Shown: positions 17,483 to 25,406 of the stretch, in pieces
Position numbering within the stretch: the first letter of the stretch is position 1
Layout of the letters: every line of letters starts with the position of its first letter
Source: JBBEBE01 sp040882505
GTDB lineage: Bacteria; Bacteroidota; Rhodothermia; Balneolales; Balneolaceae
Direction: 5' to 3'
NCBI GenBank assembly: GCA_040882505.1
Contig: JBBEBE010000003.1
Coordinates: 1 to 44,651 of the forward strand
Length of the DNA: 44,651 nucleotides
The notes under the pieces: generated by a model
The model's input: the letters and a program-made list of their open reading frames with translations, nothing else
The model's database searches: none
What the model was told of the DNA's origin: nothing
Position numbers and translations under genes: made by a program

Positions 17483-18138
17483 GTCTTCCCGCCCCACGCC
17501 TGCAATGCCGTGATCTTGCGTTCGGATATGACGAAGTGTCCCTGCTCTTCGATTCCTTCGACTTGACGCTGACCCCTGGAGAGCGAGTTGCGCTGAAAGG
17601 TGCTTCGGGCATCGGAAAATCGACACTTTTCCAGCTTCTTCTCGGTTTTCACAAACCGAGATCCGGCGAGATTCTCTACCGGGACCGACCGTGGTCAACG
17701 CAAATTCGCAGAGAGACGGCCTGGTTGCCTCAAGAGCTCTCATTGGGAGAAGGAAACGTGCGCGGGATTCTGCTCCGCCCGTTCGAGTTCAAGGTCAACC
17801 GGGATCTTCTGCCCGACAAGCAGGAGATCCTGCACCTGATGGACGATCTGAACCTTGATCCATCCTTGCTGAACCAGTCCTGGAGCATGCTCTCGACCGG
17901 TCAGAAACAGCGAATGGGGATGGTCTCGGTTCTGCTGCTCAACCGACCTCTTCTTCTGCTGGACGAGCCGACGTCGGCCCTGGATGACGTATCAAAATCA
18001 CAACTAACCGACCGTCTCTTTCACAATCGACATCAAACGATCCTTTCCACCTCCCATGATCCGTGGTGGCTGGAGCGATGTGATCGGACCGTCGACCTCA
18101 ATGTTCACTTCAATCCGGAGAGTGGTGGAAATTCTTGA
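17479..18138 (+). CDS. fetA: ABC transporter ATP-binding protein, FetA-like
   Basis: A 219-residue ATPase subunit. Walker A is GASGIGKST at 41-49, the signature is LSTGQKQRMG at 138-147, and Walker B LLLLDEP at 158-164 is followed by the D-loop TSALD and the switch His in STSHDPW. With the following UPF0014 permease it forms a FetAB (YbbL-YbbM) pair, which in E. coli exports iron and lowers peroxide stress sensitivity. The assignment rests mostly on the FetB neighbour, since the ATPase alone is generic. It is coupled to the LLM gene upstream and overlaps fetB. Confidence 0.9.
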   Translation: MSLPAPRLQCRDLAFGYDEVSLLFDSFDLTLTPGERVALKGASGIGKSTLFQLLLGFHKPRSGEILYRDRPWSTQIRRETAWLPQELSLGEGNVRGILLRPFEFKVNRDLLPDKQEILHLMDDLNLDPSLLNQSWSMLSTGQKQRMGMVSVLLLNRPLLLLDEPTSALDDVSKSQLTDRLFHNRHQTILSTSHDPWWLERCDRTVDLNVHFNPESGGNS

Positions 18139-18940
18139 ACTAAGCTGGGGACGTCTTGCGATCGGATTTCTGAGTATGTTGATTCCGGCAGCCATCTTCG
18201 CTTGGTACCGTACCGGGCTGAACCGGCAGTTGATGATCGCCCTTGTTCGAATGACCCTCCAACTACTCTTTGTCGGATATTATCTGGAGGTACTCTTTGA
18301 GTATGACAACCACCTGTTCAATCTCGCCTGGATCCTGGTCATGGTGACGGTCTCCGATTTTGCCACGATCGATCGAAGTGAGCTTCGCCCGAAATGGTCA
18401 TTGATCCTGCCTGTATTCATTGCAACGATTGTCGGCATCCTGCTTATCAATGTCTTCTTCCTGAAAGTCGTCATTCAGCTCCCGAATCTTCTCCAGGCAC
18501 AGTACGCGATCCCCATAACCGGGATGGTCTTGGGGAATTGCCTGAGCAGCAATGTTATTGGCGTTCACGACTTTTTCTACCGCCTGCATCGTGAACAGAT
18601 CACGTATCAGTATTACCTCTCAACCGGAGCGACCCGAAACGAGGCTCTCTACCCCTTTTTTCAGTCTGCCATCAAACGCTCCATCAATCCGACGCTGGCC
18701 GGAATGGCGACCATCGGCTTGGTCTCCCTTCCGGGAATGATGACCGGTCAAGTCCTGAGTGGAACGTCACCCATGATCGCCATTCAATACCAAATCATGA
18801 TCATGCTGGCCATCTTCTCGGGAACGGTGTTAACGGTCTTCCTTGCCCTCCATCTAACCAACCGATGGGTCTTCCGGGATACCGACATGCTGGACCCGGA
18901 AATCCTGAAGGAGACGCCCGTCACAAACGGTCAGAGCTGA
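18101..18940 (+). CDS. fetB: UPF0014 family iron export permease, FetB-like
   Basis: About 279 residues with seven or so membrane helices. UPF0014/FetB signatures are clear: QYAIPITGMVLGNCLSSN, LSTGATRNEALYP and the very conserved GLVSLPGMMTGQVLSG followed by MIAIQYQIMIM. The start is uncertain. The ATG at 18101 lies inside fetA, while two GTG codons at 18122 and 18125 have GGAG just upstream and fit the family's usual N-terminus (ELSW) better. Partner of the FetA-like ATPase; the predicted role is iron efflux from the cytoplasm, by family. It converges on the DASS transporter gene with a 38-bp gap and no clear terminator. Confidence 0.92.
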   Translation: MFTSIRRVVEILELSWGRLAIGFLSMLIPAAIFAWYRTGLNRQLMIALVRMTLQLLFVGYYLEVLFEYDNHLFNLAWILVMVTVSDFATIDRSELRPKWSLILPVFIATIVGILLINVFFLKVVIQLPNLLQAQYAIPITGMVLGNCLSSNVIGVHDFFYRLHREQITYQYYLSTGATRNEALYPFFQSAIKRSINPTLAGMATIGLVSLPGMMTGQVLSGTSPMIAIQYQIMIMLAIFSGTVLTVFLALHLTNRWVFRDTDMLDPEILKETPVTNGQS

Positions 18941-18978
18941 CATCCCGCCCGGGAGGCTCCTCCTCAATCAAGTGACGA

Positions 18979-20463
18979 TTAGACCCCTACCCAAAAGCTG
19001 AAGAGGTAGACGGTGAGCAGAGAGATTAATACGGTGAAGATGATGTTCAGTACAAACCCGGCACGTGCCATCTGTGAAATGGACAGAACCCCGCTCCCGT
19101 AGACAATCGCATTCGGCGGTGTTGCAACCGGCAACATGAATGCGCAACTGGCCACCAACGCAACCGGAAGGGTCATCAGAACAGGGTCTTCACCAATTCC
19201 AAGTGCAACGGATCCAATGACGGGAAGAAAGGCCGCTGCTGTTGCCGAGTTACTGGCCAACTCGGTAAACATGATGATGACAAAACAGATCGCCAACAAT
19301 ACCCAAATCAGATGCAGACCGTCTAAAATACCGAAATACCCTCCCACCCATTCGGCAAGACCCGTTCGTTGAATCGCACCAGCAAGGGTGAGGCCACCGC
19401 CAAAAAGAATCAAGACGCCCCACGGTAGTTTTTCGGCCTCTTTCCAGGTAAGCAGAAACCGTCCGTTTTTCCAGTCCACCGGGATCAGGAAGAGAAGTGT
19501 CGCTCCGAAGATGGCAATTCCCGCATCCGAAAGTCCGGGAAGCAGACCGATGAGAAGAGGACGGGAGAGCCACAACGTACCCGTCATAACAAAGACAGCT
19601 GCCACCCACTTCTCCGGTTTGGTAATCCCGCCAAGTGACTGCAATTCACCATGAATAAACTCCTTCCCTCCCGGCAACTCGTTCACAACGACCGGATAGA
19701 CCCACCGGGTCAAGACCAGATAGATAATCGGGAGACCCAAAACAACAACCGGCAGACCGATCATCATCCATTCAGAAAACTGAATTTGAACACCGTATGC
19801 CTCATCAGCGAAGGCAATCATCAACGCATTAGTGGGTGTCCCGATAACGGTCCCCAAGCCACCGACACTCGAGGAAAAGGCAATGGCCAGCATGAGCCCG
19901 ATGGAAAAGTTTCGATAACTGTCCGGAAGAACGCCCGTTTGAGGGTCTCGCGCCAGTTCAATGACGGAGATGGCAATCGGCAGCATCATGAGTGTTGCGG
20001 CCGTGTTGCTTACCCACATGCTCATGAAGGCCGTGGATATCATGAATCCGATGACAATACTACGTGGTTTGGACCCGACTCGCGCAATGATATTCAGAGC
20101 AATCCGACGGTGCAGGTTCCACCTCTGCATGGCAATGGCAATCACAAATCCACCCATGAATAGAAATATCATCGGATTGGCGTAAGGCGCCGTCGTCGCG
20201 GCAATCTCGGCAATTCCCAATACAGGAAACAGAATCATTGGCAAAAGTGCCGTTACGGAGATTGGAACCACCTCTGTGACCCACCAAGTCGCCATCAACA
20301 GAGCGACTGCAGCCGTCCGCCACCCTGCGAGCGAGAGCCCCTCTGGCGCCGGCAGAAAGAGGAGTGTCAGAAAAAGCCCGGCCCCACCAAGCAGTCCAAC
20401 CCATCGTACCCATGTTGATGATGAATCTTCATGGTGCAGACTCAATTCATTCGACTCGCTCAT
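18979..20463 (-). CDS. SLC13/DASS family sodium-coupled anion transporter
   Basis: A 494-residue inner-membrane transporter with 11 or more helices, of the divalent anion:sodium symporter family (VcINDY-like, SLC13). The two substrate-binding SNT-type hairpin motifs are present as SMWVSNTAATLMMLPIA and TELASNSATAAAFLPV, with the intervening EAEKLPWGVLILFGGG and the C-terminal LPVATPPNAIVYGSG. Family substrates are di- and tricarboxylates or sulfate; this cannot be narrowed here. It lies 76 bp downstream of the SDR gene on the same strand and could be the last gene of that carbohydrate operon, which would suggest import or export of an organic acid linked to it. That link is inference. Confidence 0.95.
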   Translation of the reverse strand: MSESNELSLHHEDSSSTWVRWVGLLGGAGLFLTLLFLPAPEGLSLAGWRTAAVALLMATWWVTEVVPISVTALLPMILFPVLGIAEIAATTAPYANPMIFLFMGGFVIAIAMQRWNLHRRIALNIIARVGSKPRSIVIGFMISTAFMSMWVSNTAATLMMLPIAISVIELARDPQTGVLPDSYRNFSIGLMLAIAFSSSVGGLGTVIGTPTNALMIAFADEAYGVQIQFSEWMMIGLPVVVLGLPIIYLVLTRWVYPVVVNELPGGKEFIHGELQSLGGITKPEKWVAAVFVMTGTLWLSRPLLIGLLPGLSDAGIAIFGATLLFLIPVDWKNGRFLLTWKEAEKLPWGVLILFGGGLTLAGAIQRTGLAEWVGGYFGILDGLHLIWVLLAICFVIIMFTELASNSATAAAFLPVIGSVALGIGEDPVLMTLPVALVASCAFMLPVATPPNAIVYGSGVLSISQMARAGFVLNIIFTVLISLLTVYLFSFWVGV

Positions 20464-20539
20464 AACCTTTCTTGATTCGGTTCGGATTCAGAACCAGACT
20501 GGATCATCCGGTTGTAGCTTCTGCAGTGAATTCATCGAC

Positions 20540-21310
20540 TTAAAGTCGTGGAATGGTCAGCCCGCCATCGACCATGACCACCTCGCCCGAGGAGTAGGGA
20601 AACATGCCGCTGGCCAGTGCCGATACCGACCGGGCAACGTCCTGAGGCTCACCCCACCTGGGTTGAACCGTTAACCCGTCTGCGATCAGTCGGTCGTACT
20701 TCTCCTGGACGCCCGCTGTCATATCGGTCCGAATCACACCCGGTCGTACCTCGTAGACCGGGATCCCCTCTCGTGCCAACCGGACCGCCCAAATCCGACT
20801 GTGCATGGCAAAACCTGCTTTGGAAATACAGTAGTCTCCCCGGTTTTCCGACACCACTGTCGCCGATATGGATCCGATATTGATGATGCCAAAGGGCACA
20901 TTGACTCCCTCCTCCTTCTGTTCGACCATCCAGCGCGCCACACCTTGCGTCAAGAAGTACGGGCCTTTCAGATTGATGTCGATCAACCGGTCAAAACTCT
21001 CTTCGGTAGCATCCAGTGGATCCAGTCGTTCGTTGGGTGCCACACCGGCATTGTTGACCAACAAGTGGAGACCGCCCCATTCGGTCCGAATGCATTCAAG
21101 TATGCGTGCCCGTCCCTCTCGACTGCCTACATCTCCCTGACAGTAGAGAACCCTTCCACCCAGCGTGCGGAGAGCCTCCAGGACTTCCGTACGGTCCGAT
21201 TCGGGTCGAACCCCGTTGATGGCTACATCGTATCCATCTGTAGCCAACTGTTCGGCGATTGCGCGTCCAATTCCTCTCGATCCACCGGTTACCAGTGCAA
21301 TGGGTCTCAT
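20540..21310 (-). CDS. SDR family oxidoreductase (3-ketoacyl-ACP reductase-like)
   Basis: A 256-residue classical short-chain dehydrogenase/reductase. TGGSRGIG at 8-15 binds the cofactor, NNAG is at 86-89, and the catalytic Ser (147 or 149), Y160 and K164 are in place, with a C-terminal GEVVMVDGGL. Annotation by similarity alone would give FabG-like, but the gene overlaps the stop of the GH88-like gene by ATGA, so a sugar or sugar-acid dehydrogenase role is more likely. The ATG at 21310 is chosen because it begins the canonical fold and sits in that overlap; a longer frame upstream is the antisense of other coding sequence and not family-like. Confidence 0.93.
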   Translation of the reverse strand: MRPIALVTGGSRGIGRAIAEQLATDGYDVAINGVRPESDRTEVLEALRTLGGRVLYCQGDVGSREGRARILECIRTEWGGLHLLVNNAGVAPNERLDPLDATEESFDRLIDINLKGPYFLTQGVARWMVEQKEEGVNVPFGIINIGSISATVVSENRGDYCISKAGFAMHSRIWAVRLAREGIPVYEVRPGVIRTDMTAGVQEKYDRLIADGLTVQPRWGEPQDVARSVSALASGMFPYSSGEVVMVDGGLTIPRL

Positions 21311-22698
21311 TCGTTCTCTCCAATCGTGTGAAAAAAGGTGTAGTAGGGGTCTTCCCCTTGCAGACGGGTCAGATAAAGGGCCAGTTCGCGCAAATGGTAG
21401 TCTCCCCACATGCTCGACTCTCCGGCCGGGACAGACGCATCGTTCGGAGTGTGGTCCCATCCATTCGGTCGGTGGTAGACTGAATGAAGAAGCAGTCCGT
21501 GATGAGAGGGATCCGCACTCAAATAGGGGTCCTTCAACAAGGTTTTCGAAACCGTCAACCCCGCCTGGACATACCGGTCACCCTCTGCCTTTTCCCCAGC
21601 AGATCGAAGCCAGTGCCCCAGACGAAGAAGACCTTGAGCCCCGATGGCTGCTGCGGATGCATCGACCGGTTCAAACTCATTGTACGGATCGGCCTCTTCC
21701 TCCTGATACGGTCCCAATCGATACAAGTTGGGGGCTCCGGTATCCCAATAGGGAATACCGTCCAGAGACGTATGCTCGATATAGAAGTCACAGGTCGCAC
21801 GTGCGGCCTTCACCATCCACGATCGGACATGTTCGATACCGCCCCATGGCTCCAGTTCGTCCTTGTCCAGTGTATCCAGGAACTCCAGCTCTTCGGAGAA
21901 TCCGCACATGGCCCACGCAAGTCCGCGCGTCCAAGTGGAGAAGGGGGAATACCCTTGTTGAGAGTTGGGGCATCGAAATTGCCCGTCTGTCCTGTTGAAG
22001 ACCGCTTCGTGTGCGGTTCGACCCGAAATATCGTAGATATCCCGTCCCTCACCGTAATAGATGTTGTGACTGGCCGTCGAACGAGCATGGCCGACAAGCC
22101 GGCCGAGCAACGAAATGGACCGGTCATTCTCGGCCATCAAATTGTGTCCCAATCGGTGTGAGAGAGCGAGTGCGCGAACGGTCCGGATGGTATCGACGAA
22201 AAGTGAGTGAGGTCCGTTGAACGAGTGAATGAATCCAGAACCATCCGCCGTTTCGGTCCACCGGGCAGCCTGGACGGCGCCACTCGCCTTGAGTGCCAGC
22301 TCGTAAAAGGCGCGTTCCCATGCCTTCTCTTCGATTTTCCCCTCTCCGATAAGACGAAGAAGTGACCCATAGGTGCTCACATTGTTGAATCCGTGATCAT
22401 GAACACCCATGTGTGTCACATGAGGTGCCATTCGCTCCACCGTCCGGCTGCGACCACGTTCCAGAAATTCCGAGTCTCCGGTTGCGTCAAATTGCAATAT
22501 TTCGGAACCGTAGTGGAACCCCTGGGTCCATTCGGTCCATCCTCGAGTCGTGTACCTGCCCTTTTGAGTAAAAACAGGGGAGCCCTGACTCTCGTCATAC
22601 TCTGTTTCCATTCGGTTCAGTTTCTCACCGGAAAGGTTCCAAAGCCGTTGCAGATCCTTCCCCAAATCCTCTGCAGTCACCTGTTTGTCAATCTTCAT
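21307..22698 (-). CDS. Glycoside hydrolase family 88-like protein (unsaturated glucuronyl hydrolase type)
   Basis: A 463-residue (alpha/alpha)6-barrel enzyme resembling unsaturated glucuronyl hydrolases, which release the 4,5-unsaturated uronic acid made by polysaccharide lyases. Family landmarks are VHDHGFNNVSTYG, FVDTIRTVRAL (the position of the catalytic Asp), QQGYSPFSTWTRGLAWAMCGF, PYWDTGAP and DASAAAIGAQGLLRLG. No signal peptide is seen, so it acts in the cytoplasm on imported oligosaccharides. It lies in an operon with Gfo/Idh, SDR and cupin genes, 35 bp after the Gfo/Idh stop. The exact linkage and sugar are not predictable, and some GH88/GH105 relatives act on other substrates. Confidence 0.88.
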   Translation of the reverse strand: MKIDKQVTAEDLGKDLQRLWNLSGEKLNRMETEYDESQGSPVFTQKGRYTTRGWTEWTQGFHYGSEILQFDATGDSEFLERGRSRTVERMAPHVTHMGVHDHGFNNVSTYGSLLRLIGEGKIEEKAWERAFYELALKASGAVQAARWTETADGSGFIHSFNGPHSLFVDTIRTVRALALSHRLGHNLMAENDRSISLLGRLVGHARSTASHNIYYGEGRDIYDISGRTAHEAVFNRTDGQFRCPNSQQGYSPFSTWTRGLAWAMCGFSEELEFLDTLDKDELEPWGGIEHVRSWMVKAARATCDFYIEHTSLDGIPYWDTGAPNLYRLGPYQEEEADPYNEFEPVDASAAAIGAQGLLRLGHWLRSAGEKAEGDRYVQAGLTVSKTLLKDPYLSADPSHHGLLLHSVYHRPNGWDHTPNDASVPAGESSMWGDYHLRELALYLTRLQGEDPYYTFFHTIGENE

Positions 22699-22733
22699 AC
22701 AATACCCCTGTTCCGTTCAATTCCTTACGTTAG

Positions 22734-23882
22734 TCACACCAGATCCGGCACGGTTTTCCATACTCGTTCACTGGACGCTTGATACCCGATGTCGGCTAAT
22801 TGATTTCCTTTGGCCGCCTCCAGCAGGCTCCAGCGGAAGGGTTCATCCTTGACAACGTGACGTAAAAAGAGTTCCCACTGGGCTTTGAAGGCATTGTCGA
22901 ATGCCTGTTGGTTCGGCATCTTGATCCAGTCTTCATGAAACCGGTGATTCTGGTCCATATCAGGGTTCCAAACCGGTTTCGGAGTCCCCCCGTATGGCTG
23001 AATCCAGACATCCCGCAAACCGGCAACGGCCGACCCGTTCTCTCCATCGACCTGGATGGTGAGAAGATCGTCCCGACGAACCCGTGTTGCCCACGAGGAG
23101 TTGAACTGTGCGATCACCCCACCCTCCAGTTCGAAAATGGCATACGCCGCATCATCGGCCGTCGCTTTGTATCGCTGGCCATCTTCGTCAATACGTTCGA
23201 GAATGTGAGTGGATGCTACACAGGAGACAGACTGAACCGACCCGAACAGGTTGTCCAGTACATACCGCCAGTGGCAAAACATATCAAGGATCATTCCCCC
23301 GCCATCCTCCTTCCGGTAATTCCAGGAGGGTCGTTGAGCCGGGATGGTCTCTCCTTCAAAGACCCAGTATCCGAAATCGCCTTTGACCGAATGAATCTTT
23401 CCGAAAAACCCCTGGTCCCGGAGTTGTTGCAACTTAACGAGACCCGGCAACCAGAGTTTGTCCTGGACCACGCCGTGCTTGACTCCTGCCTTGTCTGCTA
23501 CACGGAAAAGTTCGACGGCATCTTCTGTTGTCACGGCAGACGGCTTTTCACAATAGATGTGCTTGCCGGCCTCGACCGCTTTTTTTACACTTGATACACG
23601 GAGATCGGTTCGCTGTGCATCAAAATAGATCTCCCATTGCTCTTGCTTCAAGAGCTCATCCAAATCGGTACTCCACGGCAGACCGCCCGCCTCATCGGAG
23701 AGACGTTTCAATTTGGTTTGATTCCGACCGACAAGAACAGGTTTCGGAACGATGCGCTCTTTATCCGAGATTCGTACCCCCCCCTGCTCAATAATCGGAA
23801 GAATGGAACGCAACAGATGCTGGTTCTTGCCCATCCGGCCGGTCACTCCATTCATGATGATTCCCACTTCGTGGGTCTTCAT
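22734..23882 (-). CDS. Gfo/Idh/MocA family oxidoreductase
   Basis: About 382 residues. The N-terminal Rossmann domain begins VGIIMNGVTGRMGKNQHL and contains the Gfo/Idh signature CEKPSAVT; the C-terminal alpha/beta domain includes GGGMILDMFCHWRYVLDNL with the His expected near the active site. Members oxidise or reduce sugars and sugar derivatives with NAD(P), sometimes at C3. The start at 23882 has GGGAG five bases upstream; an ATG four codons earlier is also in frame. It precedes the GH88-like gene by 35 bp and follows the cupin gene by about 60 bp, all on one strand, so a role in processing a uronic-acid-containing glycoside is inferred. Confidence 0.93.
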   Translation of the reverse strand: MKTHEVGIIMNGVTGRMGKNQHLLRSILPIIEQGGVRISDKERIVPKPVLVGRNQTKLKRLSDEAGGLPWSTDLDELLKQEQWEIYFDAQRTDLRVSSVKKAVEAGKHIYCEKPSAVTTEDAVELFRVADKAGVKHGVVQDKLWLPGLVKLQQLRDQGFFGKIHSVKGDFGYWVFEGETIPAQRPSWNYRKEDGGGMILDMFCHWRYVLDNLFGSVQSVSCVASTHILERIDEDGQRYKATADDAAYAIFELEGGVIAQFNSSWATRVRRDDLLTIQVDGENGSAVAGLRDVWIQPYGGTPKPVWNPDMDQNHRFHEDWIKMPNQQAFDNAFKAQWELFLRHVVKDEPFRWSLLEAAKGNQLADIGYQASSERVWKTVPDLV

Positions 23883-23942
23883 TTCATCTCCCATATACGG
23901 CCTCTCGACTTCCTGCTGGTTTTTGTTTATCGGGACGTTCGT

Positions 23943-24389
23943 TTACTCGGGTGCATCGGTACACTGCGGCCAAGCCCCGTCCGGGAGAGAGGGAACATCG
24001 ACTCCCGCAACCGGCAGGGTTCCATCCAACTCTTGCCGCCAGTGTGCGACATCCCCTGCAGGCCCGTAAACGTAGATCATTTTGAGTGGTGTCTTGCCAC
24101 GATTGGTCAATTGATGATACTCTCCGGGAGGAATGAAGATGGTCTGTCCGGCTTTCAATGTCCGAATCTCTTCACCAAGGCACATCTCCCCTTCACCTTC
24201 CAGAATAAAGTAGACCTCTTCTTGTTCCTGGTTGTGCCACGGTACTTGTCCACCTTCCGGATCCAACGTCACCATCCCCATGGAAAATGCGGTTGCCTGA
24301 ATGGGAGACACCCCGCCCACCATATTCCGGGTTCGACGTTTTGCCGGGAATCGGCGTCCTTCGGTCTCTTTTAAATCGCTGATGGTCAT
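23943..24389 (-). CDS. Cupin domain protein
   Basis: A 148-residue single-cupin protein. The metal-binding motif 1 is PWHNQEQEEVYFILEGEGEM (His and Glu ligands), and motif 2 is IPPGEYHQLTNRG. Single cupins of this form are often sugar or keto-sugar isomerases, or small-molecule binding proteins; no specific role can be assigned. The ATG at 24389 has GAGGAAGAG just upstream and is preferred to a longer frame. It is the first gene of the carbohydrate operon and is divergent from rlpA, with a 142-bp region between the two starts for promoters. It shows no signal peptide. Confidence 0.88.
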   Translation of the reverse strand: MTISDLKETEGRRFPAKRRTRNMVGGVSPIQATAFSMGMVTLDPEGGQVPWHNQEQEEVYFILEGEGEMCLGEEIRTLKAGQTIFIPPGEYHQLTNRGKTPLKMIYVYGPAGDVAHWRQELDGTLPVAGVDVPSLPDGAWPQCTDAPE

Positions 24390-24531
24390 CTCTTCCTCGT
24401 CATGGGTTTCTTTTCTGCAAGCCCGGTAGATATAACGAGAGGTGGAGAAAAAGTCAACCAAGATACCGCCGTTCAATCCCTTTCAACATTGGAAAAATGA
24501 CTGAAACTGGGTACTTTTTCCGATTGTAAAA

Positions 24532-25320
24532 ATGACTGTGATCCCTCTATTTCCACACACAGTCCCGCCTGGAACTTGCGAATTCAATCAAGTGACGACA
24601 CACGAACCTGTACGACCCATAACTCTTGTTTCGACGTCCCATACACGACTGATCCTCCTGTTCGTTGTCGGCCTGCTACTCAGCTCTTGCGGAGTTACCT
24701 CCCCTTTTTCCGAACGAACCCCGTCCCCGGACAGAACGGCCCTTGCCGAACGATTCTCACCGGGTGACGTCATTCAGCAGGGGAAATCCAGTTGGTACGG
24801 ACCCAATTTTCAGGGAAAAATTACGGCCAATGGTGAAGTCTACAACATGAATGATTTGACAGCTGCCCACCGTACACTCCCCTTCAATACAGTGGTGCGG
24901 GTTACGAATCAGGTAAACGGGCGAAGCGTGGACGTACGAATCAATGATCGTGGCCCCTATGTCGGAGATCGCATCATTGATATCTCTCGACGGGCGGCCG
25001 AAGAGATCGACATGATTCAGGTCGGAATCCAGGACGTCGAACTGCAATTGGTTCGAATCGGAGATCGAGAGGTCAACCGGCAGAACAGTAGCAGTCAAGA
25101 GAACTTTACGGTTCAAATTGGATCCTTTGAAGAGCTGACTCAAGCCATTGCCGAATCTGAAAAAGTCGACGGTTCGGAAGTGGTTTCCGTCACTGTGAAT
25201 GGCAACAAGATCCACCGAATCTACTATGGGGAGTATGCAAACCCCGAGGATGCCGAACGACAACTGCGGTGGCTGCGGGATCGAGGGTATACCGGATTCG
25301 TCAAACAACGCGAAAACTGA
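24532..25320 (+). CDS. rlpA: RlpA-like septal lytic transglycosylase lipoprotein with SPOR domain
   Basis: About 262 residues. A lipoprotein signal ends at LLLSSC, so the mature protein is anchored to a membrane. The double-psi beta-barrel domain of RlpA follows at about 83-170: GKSSWYGPNFQGKITANGE, LTAAHRTLPFNT and VRINDRGPYVGDRIIDIS, with the Glu, His and Asp of the active centre kept. A C-terminal SPOR domain (about 190-258, FTVQIGSF onward) targets denuded septal glycan. RlpA cleaves such glycan at division. The true start may be further in than 24532 because the region before the hydrophobic core is unusually long; a GTG at 24592 is possible. Confidence 0.93.
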   Translation: MTVIPLFPHTVPPGTCEFNQVTTHEPVRPITLVSTSHTRLILLFVVGLLLSSCGVTSPFSERTPSPDRTALAERFSPGDVIQQGKSSWYGPNFQGKITANGEVYNMNDLTAAHRTLPFNTVVRVTNQVNGRSVDVRINDRGPYVGDRIIDISRRAAEEIDMIQVGIQDVELQLVRIGDREVNRQNSSSQENFTVQIGSFEELTQAIAESEKVDGSEVVSVTVNGNKIHRIYYGEYANPEDAERQLRWLRDRGYTGFVKQREN

Positions 25321-25406
25321 TCGATGGATCTTCTCCACCGGGAATGATTGCCCACCGGTCTCGGTTCTCTGACCAACACAACAACAACGGTTCGTCAGGA
25401 AACAGC

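Noticed and set aside
18941..18978. GGGAGG/CTCCTCC sequence between fetB and the DASS gene as terminator
   Set aside because: The stem is too short and has no T run on either strand.
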